From contig NC_092572.1 in assembly GCF_037975245.1 (NCBI RefSeq), positions 26,370,989 through 26,434,988 on the forward strand: a DNA stretch of 64,000 bases, given 5' to 3'. This document shows, piece by piece, positions 23,092-34,920 of the stretch (positions within the stretch are counted from its first letter, which is position 1; each line of letters opens with the position of its first letter). The notes under the pieces are model-generated. The model was not told the origin of the DNA, did no database searches, and was given only the letters and a program-made list of their open reading frames with translations. The position numbers were made by a program, and so were the translations under genes. The stretch comes from Apostichopus japonicus (Eukaryota > Echinodermata > Holothuroidea > Aspidochirotida > Stichopodidae).

Positions 23092-24765
23092 CTAGCAAAA
23101 ATGTCTTTGTGACAAGCTATCAGTGTTAGCCAAAGCATTTAATGAGCAATAAATAAATAAAAAACAATTTTTCCCTCTTTGCTCTTCATTAAGAATTAAC
23201 CTTCAACCGATGCTATTGGGACACTTTTCCATTTAATAATAATTAATTAATTTGCAAACAACACTGAACACATTGAATTGTTTTGATATTTCAATGAAAT
23301 GTTTGAAACGGATACTTTCTATCATAAAACTGCTGCTCTTGAGACACTTTTTCAATTAATAATGATTAATTAATTAATTAATTTGCAAACAAAACTGGAC
23401 AGGATTGAAGTTTTTGGATAGTTTAGTGGATTGTTTGAAATGGATATCCATATCAATTCTTGTCAAGGAACTTCACCAAAGGCAATGTAAAATGGTTTTT
23501 GTTTAATGAAACATCGTAAGTAATAGCTTTGATAATGCTATGTGTTAAAGTGGTCCTTCCATTTAGTACAACAAGAAACACAGACAAAGATATCATTCAA
23601 GTAGTGGAAAGTTCTAAATGATTTTGGTATACTTTAGGCAAACTATTAGAAAAGGATGATTGATATTTTCCTTTGGTGATTTGTTGATCAACATTATTAA
23701 ATTATTTACAACTTAGTGGGCCTATCGTTTTGATCATGCCAGGACTTTCTTCAGAGCTTTACTGAAACAAAAACAGAGAGAGACCCCTTTGACTTCACTA
23801 ATATTGCTTTCTCTTTAGACCAAATCATCTTTCTGTCCTTCTATCTCCTGTAAGTTTGTTTTTAGTCTGTTTTTTACAGCCTGTGGATGTAGAAAACCAA
23901 CAGAATATTGATATTTCAATTATCCAAATTCAATCAACAGACAGACCATTCTAACAATAAGCAATAGGAGTTTTTGTTTCTGTTAAATACTAGTAAAAAG
24001 ACCCTCTCGAGTATCACAACGAGGATGTTGGTGCGCAGCGCAGCAGTGCTAGTAACAATGCGTGGGCAATCTAGTTTTAAACACCTCAAGACTAGGGCTC
24101 TCCTTAACGGCCGAGGATTGCGTGTTCCAGTCTTTTATAGTCCTAGGATAGAAACTATACTGAAAAGCATGATGATTCTGTGGTCAAGCAGACTTGCCTT
24201 TTGGTGGAGTGTACTTGTCAACAAGACATATTTATGTTGCAAAATGGTTTTGTTTTCATTATTTTGATTCTTGTCTGTAGCATTAAGATATGTTTTAACA
24301 CATTGTTCTGTATCACTACAATAGGTGAACACCAAACAGACAGTTGAAATCAACCACCCTTATGTAAAGAAACAGAAAACAAAAGCATACATAGAACTCA
24401 AAGAGGCTTGAAAGATAACATTCCACGGATTCTATGAGGCTACACATTGATTTAGTGTCAGGCAAAAAAAATTTGATCTTGCCTAAAACACACTAATGTT
24501 ACAGGTATCTGGATAAAACTGAAAGATAAAATTATATTAGGAAAACTACTGAATATACAACTAAACTTTACTTTCAAATCTATTCAGTGTAAGTGCCTTT
24601 GTCCACTGTTGCCCATTGTCATCTCCTTATATCCAATACCTTACCATGTAAGACACACTGAAACAAGACAAATATAATTTTTCCTACAGGTTATGTGATG
24701 CTACTGTGGTGATGCATTTCTGGAATCAATGTATCTGTACTATGAAGACCAAGTGGTGTACTTAC

Positions 24766-24876
24766 GTGTTTGACAGACGTTGCCTGAGAATCCTCCGACA
24801 CACGTACATTGGAAGGTATCACCAAAAACAGTGCAGGTACCACCATTTAGACAAGGTGATCCACTACAGGGATTAG
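24766..24876 (-). CDS. EGF-like exon (type 2), copy 2
   Basis: It is 111 nt, phase 1-1, with acceptor CTATAG and donor ACAC/GTAAGT. It encodes [37 protein letters not shown], matching the 31,802 copy as read. All six cysteines are present. Short-range context is the same as in the other two copies, including ~1 kb of upstream and downstream intron. Confidence 0.78.
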
Positions 24877-25931
24877 CTATAGTGACAAAGAGATGGGGAA
24901 ATATAGAAACCATTAATGCTAGAAAAAAATGCTAGAAAAATTAATATATAAAGATACAAAAGTACAAAAATATATACATATGTTACAAAACAAGGTTCTT
25001 ATCCATACACAGTTAATGAAACATGTATAGCACATAAAAGATCCTAACTAGATAGAATACTGCATCTCTAACATTAGCTTCAGTTACACACTTGATATGT
25101 ATCAGTAGATGTGAAATTCTACCAGCCATGATAAATGTTCACTGGTATATATTAGGCTAGTTATTACTTCAGTGGCCTGGCATGGGTTGTAGTCAATGTA
25201 GTACCACCATTTTTACCCATGGGTATTAAATGCCATTGTATAGACCAGAAAGTTATGATAGACCATGTTTGCAGCTCGTTATGCTAAATTAACAATTTTT
25301 GTTATGTATGATTGGTATTAATTAGCATGAGCTAAAATCTCATTTATTTTTGGAAGTCTTATAGCATGTGTCATTTGGAATTTTAATACGTTACTCAGTG
25401 TGCTTATGTTCCAGTTGGAGTTTGCAGTGATCCCTAAGTAAACTGCATAGCTTAACTTGGTATACAAAGCTTTCTAGACCAAGTTCTGAAGCTGGTTTGG
25501 ACTTGTTCTTTTTTATTCTAAGAAAGAGAACTGTAGACTATGGGGTTGAAGTATAATCAATTGACACCCTAAACAGTTGTCACATAAGATAATCCCAGCC
25601 TATTAAACTTATTTTACATGTAAGAATCTGGATGAACATTACAGGTATTTATAACTTGCTAGTTTTAGTTACTATAATAGCTTTGTGCATATTTCATGTG
25701 ACTAGACATAACACTAGTAGTCCTATGGAACTTTGCACTACTTAGTGCAGTGAAGCAGAAAGAAAGTGGAATAAGTCAAGCTAGGTATAGTGGCAGACTG
25801 AACCACTTCTAAGATTCTTTTACTTTCAACATTGTATAGTTCATGGTAGTTCAATGGCAACTTGTTTTAGTTATGGACAAAAGGTACCAATCATGCAAAT
25901 TATCTGTGTTAATTATAGATATGGAACTTAC

Positions 25932-26046
25932 TTAGCACAGTGACCATAAATGTACAGGAACCAGTCAGACCTCCACTGTCCTGACATGTACATAGAACGG
26001 TTGTGAATGAACATACTTCCAAAGTAGCACTTATACCACCTTGCAT
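25932..26046 (-). pseudogene. 5'-truncated HYR exon relic
   Basis: The minus strand keeps a clean donor (GCTAA/GTAAGT, phase 1) and reads QGGISATLEVCSFTTVLCTC, QDSGGLTGSCTFMVTVL, the C-terminal two thirds of an HYR module. The first ~25 residues and any acceptor are missing. In the duplicated unit the corresponding place (about 32.9-33.2k) holds unrelated sequence. Confidence 0.55.
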
Positions 26047-26194
26047 TTATAAATCAAATTCAAGTTGATGATATTAAAATAAGAAATATATTTAAACTTA
26101 TTACCATAAAGATATCAATTTATTTTCATAATGCATGCTATTCATATTGTTAACAACTGGTATCTATAGGCAATCAAAATGTAAGGCCTGGTTG

Positions 26195-26270
26195 TCAAGT
26201 GCCACCATTTTGGCAAAGGTTGACAGCACAAATAACAGTAACAAAACTTGTCAGATTGGATCTTGGGCTT
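26195..26270 (-). pseudogene. Relic of third EGF-like exon type
   Basis: The minus strand reads VTVICAVNLCQNGGT then TGA where the third EGF cysteine should be. No matching 3' half or donor follows. It is homologous to the relic near 33.3k, and flanking DNA (CTTGGGCTTTGACTTCCAGA etc.) is shared. Confidence 0.5.
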
Positions 26271-26606
26271 TGACTTCCAGACTGAGACAGTCCTGTTCCA
26301 CACCTTACTTTTGTCAAACATGCAAACAAGAAAGCTAAAAGGCAAGCTAATTTCTTGACACAATGTATACAAGAACATCTAATGTAAAACTGCAAACAAG
26401 CTTTTCAAGTTATGACGACCATTGTTGACCTTATGTTATAAGCAACTCAGGGTTTGCACTCAAGTTTAAGGTTCAACCATGCTTTACCATTTGAGTTATC
26501 ATGTCTATAAGGTTTCTATACACAGGAGGATTAATAACTTATCAAGACCAAATGACAGATCTAGCTAAGCTGCAAAACAAATAACAAACTTAATAATGTT
26601 AATTAG

Positions 26607-27938
26607 CAGGGGCGTATCCAGGGGCGCAACAGGCGCGCCCCCCCCTATTGGCCGTCACCAAAAAAAAAAAGTTTAGCCAAAAAAAAAAAAATTGATGACG
26701 ACCTTTATGTGAGATGTCGGTGATCGCTCAGCCCCCCCCCCCCCTCCCGTATGCTTTATTTTTTGTTTACCAAAAAAAGGTTCTGGCGAAGTTCGGCGGC
26801 ATAATAGTTTTAGAAACATAGATGGTAATTGTGTTTGTATTATCACTATAAACACTAAGTGACATGCCAGCCATACTAAATTGTGCATTTTGTGTCCATA
26901 TTTACTGGAAATGTTGCTTATTATTAAGGTCGAAAAATGGATCACATATGGCCATTGGCGGCGATCCTGGGTGGAGGGGGATATATCCCCCCCATAAAAA
27001 TGGGTGGAGGGGATGTAATGCACCATATCCCCCCCCCACCAAATGCCAGGGATAAGAATATTTTCATGCCTACATTTATGCATCTTCGTTAATGTACGGC
27101 TCTTTTTTAGCTTCATTTCTCGCCTATACCATAAACGCAGTGCGATCTTTTCAAATAAAGCGTCTTTATAAAGCAAAAATAGTTGACTGTAGGCTTCATT
27201 GGCCCTATAACAACAAAATGTATTATTGCGCCCACGGTATTGATATAGTACATATATGCACCCTCATAGTATTCATATAGGCCCTAAAGTAGGCCTACAC
27301 ACATACATGTTCCCTCGAACAGCTGAGAATCTCATGTAACCAGGGTAATGCTTAATACACGTTTCACCTGGATGCCCTAGCAATCGGTACCTAGGAATGT
27401 AACTATGTGTAATTGTGTATTGCATGCGTATAGGCCTATAATAGCCTGCATGAGGCCATTTTCTTCATCGAATAATATAAAAGAGCTCTTGAACATTCTA
27501 ACGTTGCACCTGAAACAAGATTGACAGGGGCAATTTTTCCCAAAATAACACCCGAAATTAAACAAAAAGTATTTTGGATCCTGATTATGAGATATTTCGG
27601 ACATGACATCCCTATTTTAAAGTTGGGTATATACCGCTTGGAAACCTTGTGGAAACCTCGAAGTGCCGTTTCCGGCCATCTAGAGGGTTTGTTAATCCCA
27701 AAATTTTCTTGTACGCTTCGCGCCAACTCATGGTGGCGCTACGCTTAGATAGTCAACAAGGTCATATCCCCCCCCCCTCGGAAGTACGGATTGCCGCCCA
27801 TGCATATGACACCATTTTGCACTTCAGCCCTTCTTCGAAAGCAAAAATTGTACACCCCTCCCCTTAGACCCATCCCCCAGGACAGCGATCATTCATGCCT
27901 GACGCCCCCCCTATTTGAAAATCCTGGATACGCCCCTG
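26607..27938. mobile_element. DNA transposon (outer) carrying a nested hAT-type element
   Basis: The ends form a perfect 16-bp terminal inverted repeat: CAGGGGCGTATCCAGG at 26,607 and its complement ending at 27,938. The paralogous uninterrupted site near 2,255-2,275 reads GTTAATTAGTTTTTT. Here the insertion sits between GTTAATTAG and ATTAGTTTTTG, so ATTAG is duplicated (5 bp, or an 8-bp TTAATTAG duplication that lost 3 bp). Removing the nested 26,953-27,802 element leaves an outer element of about 0.47 kb. No transposase is encoded. Confidence 0.85.
26953..27802. mobile_element. Nested hAT-type non-autonomous element, 850 bp
   Basis: It starts CATTGGCGGCGATCC and ends with the near-complement of CATGGGCGGCAATCC (13 of 15 match). 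It is flanked by an 8-bp target duplication with one mismatch, CATATGGC (26,945-26,952) and CATATGAC (27,803-27,810). The interior holds poly-C blocks and a CGCCAACTCATGGTGGCGCT segment. A partial copy of the same family is at 53,319-53,905. Confidence 0.75.
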
Positions 27939-28411
27939 ATTAGTTTTTGAATTTATTAGTTTTGTTAATCAGCATGTCTTCCAAACATAATCAATTTTAC
28001 ATGGAAAACAGAAGATGACTTGAGAATTCATAGAGAATAGAAAATTCAGTTTGATTTTGACATCAATTGGTAGTCATATTGGTGATAGAGGTTTCCATTA
28101 ATAATTGCTTTGACCTACATTCAAATGAAACCTGTTATCCTTTCCCATAACTATATTTCTGTTATCAATTTTGAAATGATCCTTATCTCAGCATGTTTTA
28201 TTCCTTATGTAGCATGGATATTCATTAACATCCTTACTGAGGACCCTGTACTTGAGAGTAAACTTACTCAAGTTACTCCTAATGGCAGACTCTGTCAATG
28301 TATAAACATGTTAACCATGTTTTAGTACATCAGTTCAGGCTGTAATAATTGAATATAGCAAGGTTGTAGTACTTGTTAGCAAAGTTTACGTATATATACA
28401 TGAAGACTTAC

Positions 28412-28531
28412 CTGGCACCTCACAGAAGGTTCCAGAAAATGTGGGGATACATACACATATGAAGATAACTCCATTCGTAATGCACGTGCCGCCATTTTGA
28501 CATACAACATTTGTGCATGGATCGACTGGAG
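28412..28531 (-). CDS. EGF-like exon (type 1), intact copy
   Basis: This 120-nt exon is phase 1-1 (acceptor CACTTCAG, donor GCCAG/GTAAGT). It encodes APVDPCTNVVCQNGGTC, ITNGVIFICVCIPTFSGTFC, EVP: all six cysteines are present. It is the only usable copy of three; those at 21,353 and 2,703 have lost cysteines or splice sites. It lies between an HYR type-A pseudo-exon and the transposon insertion at 26.6-27.9k. Confidence 0.75.
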
Positions 28532-29887
28532 CTGAAGTGAAGTACAAAAACAAGATTATTTCAGAATGGAATGTCCTGAATACAGCAAGTATAGGTTATG
28601 AGAGTGCAAAGGTAACACAATAGCTGAGAGAAAAAGAAATGGAGTTGCTAAAAATATGAAATGCATAAGTCAATTAATCAAAGTTGGTGACACATACATG
28701 ATTTTAGTCTTGGTCAAGTCGTGTGTAATACCTTTTTCTTGCGTGCAAACTATACATGCCTCAGAGTCTGTTTCTGACTACCACGAATGTGCTTGCCCAC
28801 CCCATTTTACATGCCCGAGGATCTGTCCGATACAAACGTCTTGAACATTTCTCCAAAGAGGTGCGTAAACTTATGCAAACCACAAAACCTTTCTTCATGT
28901 TATTATTACAAAATTGAGTGTCACGCGAGATCATGTTTCTTCCACAGATATTAGCGACCGTCTAGCAGTGTACAAACCAATCTCAGGCCAAGAGATTGTA
29001 CACTGCAGGAGGGAGGGTATGAATAAAAATTTGGGGGATATGTTGGCCTAATTGGCAACCTGATTGACTTCTTCTCTTTTCCAAAGCAAATCTGCCAATA
29101 TCAAATGAAAACTTAAGATAGCCTGGGAGAAATGTGCAAATGATCTAACCAACCATTATCACATGCCATATCCTCCCTGTGGTCAGGTATGGCCTGCAAC
29201 ATACACAGTTTTCACTTGGTGCTACGTTACCTGTATCTAATAGCAAAGGTGTTTTTGTGACAAGCTGTTTGTGTTAACCATTGACGCATTCATTAGGGTG
29301 AGTCTGATATCCAGTACTATCATTAACCTTTTCAAACTCAAGCATCAAAGGTTGATTAAAACAGCATTACTTCCTGACAGTTGTATTTACATACATATTT
29401 CATTATTTTCTATTTCTGAAAGTTAAGAAGTCATGAAATCCACAAACAGCTTCAACATACTCATATCCATTAAATTTGAACTGATGTTCGCTCATAGGAT
29501 GACATATTTTGTATTGGTATCATCTACAACCAACATAATTGTGGCTGTGATGACTATCTGTTTCTTAAATTATGAACTAAAGGTTTCATCATTCAGTGAC
29601 AATACAAATATTAGTAACATTTTTTATTATGTTAACAGATAATGTGTTTAGAGTTAGGGCTAGTACTTAGTTGGTCTCCATCTTAGTGTCTTCATGTTCT
29701 GACATATTTGACTAAGTGACATGCAAAGAAAGGGAATGTCTGCAACATTGTTGTAAATAACATTGAACCGAAGACACACACGTATTAACTGCCAGTAAAC
29801 CAAAACAAACAAAAGAACAAACAATAAGTCAGACAAAATCAAGTACAAAATCACAAGAAAATACACAACACAGGTAGTGAAAGGAAC

Positions 29888-30139
29888 CTTCATTAATCTT
29901 GAACAATTATTAAACATTCGGTTTGCAGGCCTTCATTATCTTGGCAAGTACAAGTGACAGAAGTAGGAAAGCTTGTATCTGAAGCAGGCTCACACAAAGC
30001 AACTATGTGCCTTGTTCTGCATTAGTGCAAGTTGGAATTGTAAATGTTGATACTGCTGAGGTACTCCCCATAGGTGAGGTCACCACAATTTGTTCTGTTG
30101 GACAGTTTCGTTCACTTGGTGCTTCGTTACCTGCCTCTG
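29888..30139 (-). pseudogene. Broken HYR exon (type A), copy in second 7-kb unit
   Basis: The acceptor GCTAG/CAGAGG is intact and the exon begins AEAGNEAPSE. One base is missing in the ...EQGTLVA codons, so the frame reads GGC ACA TAG and stops. The donor is also lost (A/GTGAAG of other copies is ATGAAG here). The same one-base deletion is present in the copy at 22,847-23,091, so it predates the ~7-kb duplication. The donor mutation is private to this copy. Confidence 0.75.
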
Positions 30140-31801
30140 CTAGCAAAAATGTCTTTGTTACAAGCTGTGAGTGTTAGCCAAAGCATTTAATGAGCAATAA
30201 ATAAATATAAAAAAAATGTTTCCCTCTTTGCTTTTCATTAAGAATTAACCATCAACCGCTGCTCTTGGGACACTTTTCCATTAAATAATAACTAATTAAT
30301 TTGCAAACAACACTGAACACATTGAATTTCTTTTGATAGCTCAATGAATTGTTTGAAACGGATACTTTCTATCCTAAAACTGCTGCTCTTGAGACACTTT
30401 TCCAATTAATAATAATTAATTAATTTGCAAACAAAACTGGACAGGATTGGATTTTTTGGATAGTTTAGTGGATTGTTTGAAATGGATATCCATATCAATT
30501 CTTGTCAAGGAACTTCACCAAAGGCAATGTAAAATGGTTTGTGTTTAATGAAACATCGTAAGTAATAGCTTTGATAATGCTATGTGTTAAAGTGGTCCTT
30601 CCATTTAGTACAACAAGAAACACAGACAAAGATATCATTCAAGTAGTGGAAAATTCTAAATGATTTTGGTATACTTTAGGCAAACTATTAGAAAAGGATG
30701 ATTGATATTTTCCTTTGGTGATTTGTTGATCAACATTATTAAATTATTTACAACTTAGTGGGCCTATCGTTTTGATCATCCAGGACTTTCTTCAGAGCTT
30801 TACTGAAACAAAAACAGAGAGAGACCCCTTTGACTTCACTAATATTGCTTTCTCTTTAGACCAAATCATCTTTCTGTCCTTCTATCTCCTGTAAGTTTGT
30901 TTTTAGTCTGTTACAGCCTGTGGATGTAGAAAACCAACAGAATATTGATATTTCAATTATCCAAATTCAATCAACAGACAGACCATTCTAACAATAAGCA
31001 ATAGGAGTTTTTGTTTCTGTTAAATACTAGTAAAAAGACCCTCTCGAGTATCACAACGAGGATGTTGGTGCGCAGCGCAGCAGTGCTAGTAACAATGCGT
31101 GGGCAATCTAGTTTTAAACACCTCAAGACTAGGGCTCTCCTTAACGGCCGAGGATTGCGTGTTCCAGTCTTTTATAGTCCTAGGATAGAAACTATACTGA
31201 AAAGCATGATGATTCTGGGTCAAGCAGACTTGCCTTTTGGTGGAGTGTACTTGTCAACAAGACATATTTATGTTGCAAAATGGTTTTGTTTTCATAATTT
31301 TTATTCTTGTCTGTAGCATTAAGATATGTTTTAACACATTGTTCTGTATCACTACAATAGGTGAACACCAAACAGACAGTTGAAATCAACCACCCTTATG
31401 TAAAGAAACAGAAAACAAAAGCATACATAGGACTCAAAGAGGCTTGAACGATAACATTCCACGGATTCTATGAGGCTACACATTGATTTAGTGTCAGGCA
31501 AAAAAAAATTGATCTTGCCTAAAACACACTAATGTTACAGGTATCTGGATAAAACTGAAAGATAAAATTATATTAGGAAAACTACTGAATATACAACTAA
31601 ACTCTACTTTCAAATCTATTCAGTGTAAGTGCCTTTGTCCACTGTTGCCCATTGTCATCTCCTTATATCCAATACCTTACCATGTAAGACACACTGAAAC
31701 AAGACAAATATAATTTTTCCTACAGGTTATCTGATGCTACTGTGGCGATGCATTTCTGGAATCAATGTATCTGTACTATGAAGACCAAGTGGTGTACTTA
31801 C

Positions 31802-31912
31802 GTGTTTGACAGACGTTGCCTGAGAATCCTCCGACACACGTACATTGGAAGGTATCACCAAAAACAGTGCAGGTACCACCATTTAGACAAGGTGATCCAC
31901 TACAGGGATTAG
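31802..31912 (-). CDS. EGF-like exon (type 2), copy 3
   Basis: This 111-nt exon is phase 1-1 (acceptor CTATAG, donor ACAC/GTAAGT). It encodes [35 protein letters not shown] and QT: one complete six-cysteine EGF module (C-x3-C... C-x5-C, C-x-C, C). It matches the copies at 24,766 and 18,542 almost exactly. All three type-2 EGF copies keep cysteines, frame and both splice sites, unlike the decayed HYR type-A copies next to them. Confidence 0.78.
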
Positions 31913-33224
31913 CTATAGTGACAAAGAGATGGGGAAATATAGAAACCATTAATGCTAGAAAAATGCTAGAAAAATTAATATATAAAGATACAAAAGTACA
32001 AAAATATATACATATGTTACAAAACAAGGTTCTTATCCATACACAGTTAATGAAACATGTATAGTACATAAAAGATCCTACCTAGATAGAATACTGCATC
32101 TCTAACATTAGCTTCAGTTACACACTTGATATTTATCAGTAGATGTTAAATTCTACCAGCAATGATAAATGTTCACTGGTATATATTAGGCTAGTTATTA
32201 CTTCAGTGGCCTTGCATGGGTTGTAGTCAATGTAGTACCACCATTTTAACCCATGGGTGTTAAATGCCATTGTATAGACCAGAAAGTCATGATAGACCAT
32301 GTTTGCAGCTCGTTATGCTAAATTGACAACTTTTGTTATGTATGATAGGTATTAATTAGCATGAGCTGACAGTCTCATTTATTTTTGGAAGTCTTATAGC
32401 ATATGTCATTTGGAATATTCATACGTTACTCAGTGTGCTTATGTTCCAGTTGGGTTTTGCAGTGATCCCTAAGTAAACTGCATAGCTTAACTTGGTATAA
32501 AAAGCTTTGTAGACCAAGTTCTGAAGCTGGTTTGGACTTGTTCTTTTTTATTCCAGGAAAGAGAACTGTAGACTGTGGGATTGAAGTTCAATAAATATTC
32601 AATTGACACCCTAAACTGCTGTCACATAAGATAATCCCAGCCTATTAAACTTACTTTACATGTAAGAATCTGGATGAACATTACAGGTATTTATAACTTG
32701 TTAGTTTTAGTTACTATAATAGCTTTGTGCATATTTCATGTGACTAGACATAACACTAGTAGTCCTATGGATCATTGCACTACTTAGTGCAGTGAAGCAG
32801 AAGGAAAGTGGAATAAGTCAAGCTAGGTAGTGGCAGACCAAACCACTTCTAAGATTCTATTGTTTTCAACATTCTATAGTTCATGGTACTTCTATGGCAA
32901 CTTGTTTTAGTTATGTAGGATTGACTGAGACAAAAATAAGGCAAAACTGAACACAACCAGGCACAAATGGATTATTCAGGGCAAATTTTAATGGTAGTTC
33001 TGACATCCCAGATGACAAAATTTCATTTCTGACAACCAAAATCAGCTGTGGACAAACAGTTGTTAACATAAAATTCAGTGTGCACAGTAATCAAATACCC
33101 CAAAATAAGTACAATGATGAATTGGTATCATTGCTAACCTGGTGATCTATTTCCAAACCTACACATCTCTCCCACAGTTTATAAATTTGTAATCTTAGTT
33201 TGCTACATTAACTACAGGCAAGCA

Positions 33225-33345
33225 ATTTGTAAGGCCTGGTTGTCTGAGACACAACCAGAAAAAATCCTTAATAACAATTTGCACTGATTATTTGCACAAG
33301 TGCCACCATTTTAGCAAAGGTTGACAGCACAAAAGACGGTAACAA
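33225..33345 (-). pseudogene. Relic of a third EGF-like exon type
   Basis: The minus strand near 33,300-33,345 gives V-x-C-A-V-N-L-C-(stop)-N-G-G-T-C, the middle of an EGF module with TAA in place of a codon. The matching relic at 26.2k has Gln there but a TGA where the next Cys should be. Flanking sequence is shared by both, so both derive from one decayed exon. Confidence 0.5.
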
Positions 33346-33637
33346 AACTGGTCAGATTGGATCTTGGGCTTTGACTTCCAGACTGAGACAGCCACGTTCC
33401 ACAACTTACTTGTGTCAAACATGCAATCCAGAAAGCTAAAAGGCTAACTGATTTCTTGAAACATTGTATACAAGAACATCTTATTGTAAAAATGCAAACA
33501 AGATTTTCAAGTTTTGACGACCATTGTTAACCTTATGTGATCAGCAACTTAGGGATTGCACTCAAGTTTAAGGTTCAACCATGGTTTACCTATTGAGTTA
33601 TCATGTCTATAAGCTTTCCAGACTTTGACCTCTACTT

Positions 33638-34920
33638 AATAATAATAATATAAAGCATTTATATAGCGCCTAACATCACAAAGGCCACTAAGCGCTTTAC
33701 AGTAAAAGGTGAAACAGAAAAATGCAAAACTACAAAACTACAAAACTGCAAAATATCAAACAACGAATAAAAACACTAAAAAACACCTAAAAGAACAGGA
33801 GATGCAAATAGACATGGTAAAAAGGCGGATAAAGGTATAAGAAAGTTAAAGTATGGAAAAAGTTATGAAATGTCATTGTTAAAAAGATATGTTTTTAAAC
33901 GGCTCTTAAAAACAGTCACAGATGGAGCGGTTCTGATGTCAACCGGGAGCTTGTTCCAAATGTCTGGGGCTGCTGCTGCAAAGGCTCGGTGACCGTAGAA
34001 AGACGTGTTGGTGTTCTTGGGGGGCTCCAGCAGGGCAAGAGATGCAGAACGAAGTAACCGGGGTGGTGTGTAAGGCAATAAAAGCTCAGAGATGTAAGTA
34101 GGTCCCTGATTGTTAAGGGCTTTGTATGTAAGAAGCGAGACTTTGAAAACAACTCTGTCTCTAATCGGTAGCCAATGTAAATCTCGGAGAACTGGTGTAA
34201 TGTGATGATGGTCATTGCGCTTTATCTTAGTGACAAGTCTCGCTGCAGCATTCTGAAATAACTGGAGTCTCCCAAGGTCACGAGCCGGAAGACCATAAAA
34301 TAAACTATTGCAATAATCCAAACGGGACGTTACAAAAGCGTGTTCAAGGCGTTCTGTTGATGAATTATCGAGGAAGTGACGTATTTTGCCGATTTTGTAT
34401 AATGAAAATGAAGCGTTTCGAGCAACTTCTCTGACATGACCTCTCATCTGTAGAGTGTTGTCAAGCGTGACTCCGAGGTCTTTCACAGCTGCAGACGGAG
34501 GAATTTCGGCTCCGCATATAGATATATTTGGAAAAGGGGGAGATCTCTTGAACCTAGATGTAAGATGAAGAACTTCAGTTTTGGATTCGTTCAACATAAG
34601 CTTGTTTTTCACACTCCATGTTTTAATGTCAGCGATACATATCTCCAGTCTATGAATCGCATTGCCGCGATCCATCGGGTCCAAGACGAGGTACAATTGT
34701 GTGTCATCGGCGTAAATCATATGTTCGATACCATGGGACTTTATTATATCGGCGATAGGTGCTGTATACATGGTAAAAATGGAGGGACCGGCTACTGATC
34801 CTTGTGGTACACCTTCATTAATTGAATATTCATCGGACTGAACACCATTGATGTTACTTACCTCAAAGGACCTTTGCCTCATAAAAACAATTGAGTTCTT
34901 GCAAAACACTAATATGGATC
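33638..34920 (-). mobile_element. 5'-truncated L2/CR1-like LINE
   Basis: An open frame of about 348 codons (34,909-33,863) covers the C-terminal half of a non-LTR reverse transcriptase. It has GVPQGSVAGPSIF, the catalytic IYADDTQLYL, then NESKTEVL, SRLDYCNSLFYGLP, LHWLPI and the terminal FKSRLKTYLF. It has no fingers domain or endonuclease. The 3' end reads GCGCTATATAAATGC followed by a TTATTATTATT tail, as in L2/CR1 elements. Truncation at about 34,920 is typical of incomplete reverse transcription. It is a different subfamily from the intact element at 11.8k, since the RT sequences differ widely. Confidence 0.85.

Larger units (their letters stand above)
20940..26606. repeat. First copy of ~6-7-kb tandem segmental duplication
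   Basis: It shares its content with 27,945-33,620. Landmarks align as 21,353/28,412 (EGF 1), 22,847/29,888 (HYR A) and 24,766/31,802 (EGF 2). Partial relatives of the same unit occur at about 2.26-5.1k, 16.2-18.96k and 35.2-36.5k. Confidence 0.85.
27945..33620. repeat. Second copy of ~6-7-kb tandem segmental duplication
   Basis: The block repeats about 20,940-26,606 in the same order: EGF type 1, spacer, HYR type A, spacer, EGF type 2, and an EGF relic. Offset is about 7.04-7.06 kb. Introns are as similar as exons, which indicates a recent duplication. Differences include the transposon at 26.6-27.9k, a replaced stretch at about 32.9-33.2k where the HYR relic of the first copy should be, and private splice-site changes. 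Confidence 0.85.

Noticed and set aside
26673-27176. Minus-strand 167-codon frame
   Set aside because: It runs across the boundary of the nested transposons and poly-A/poly-C blocks, has no domain, and is absent from the relative at 53.3k.
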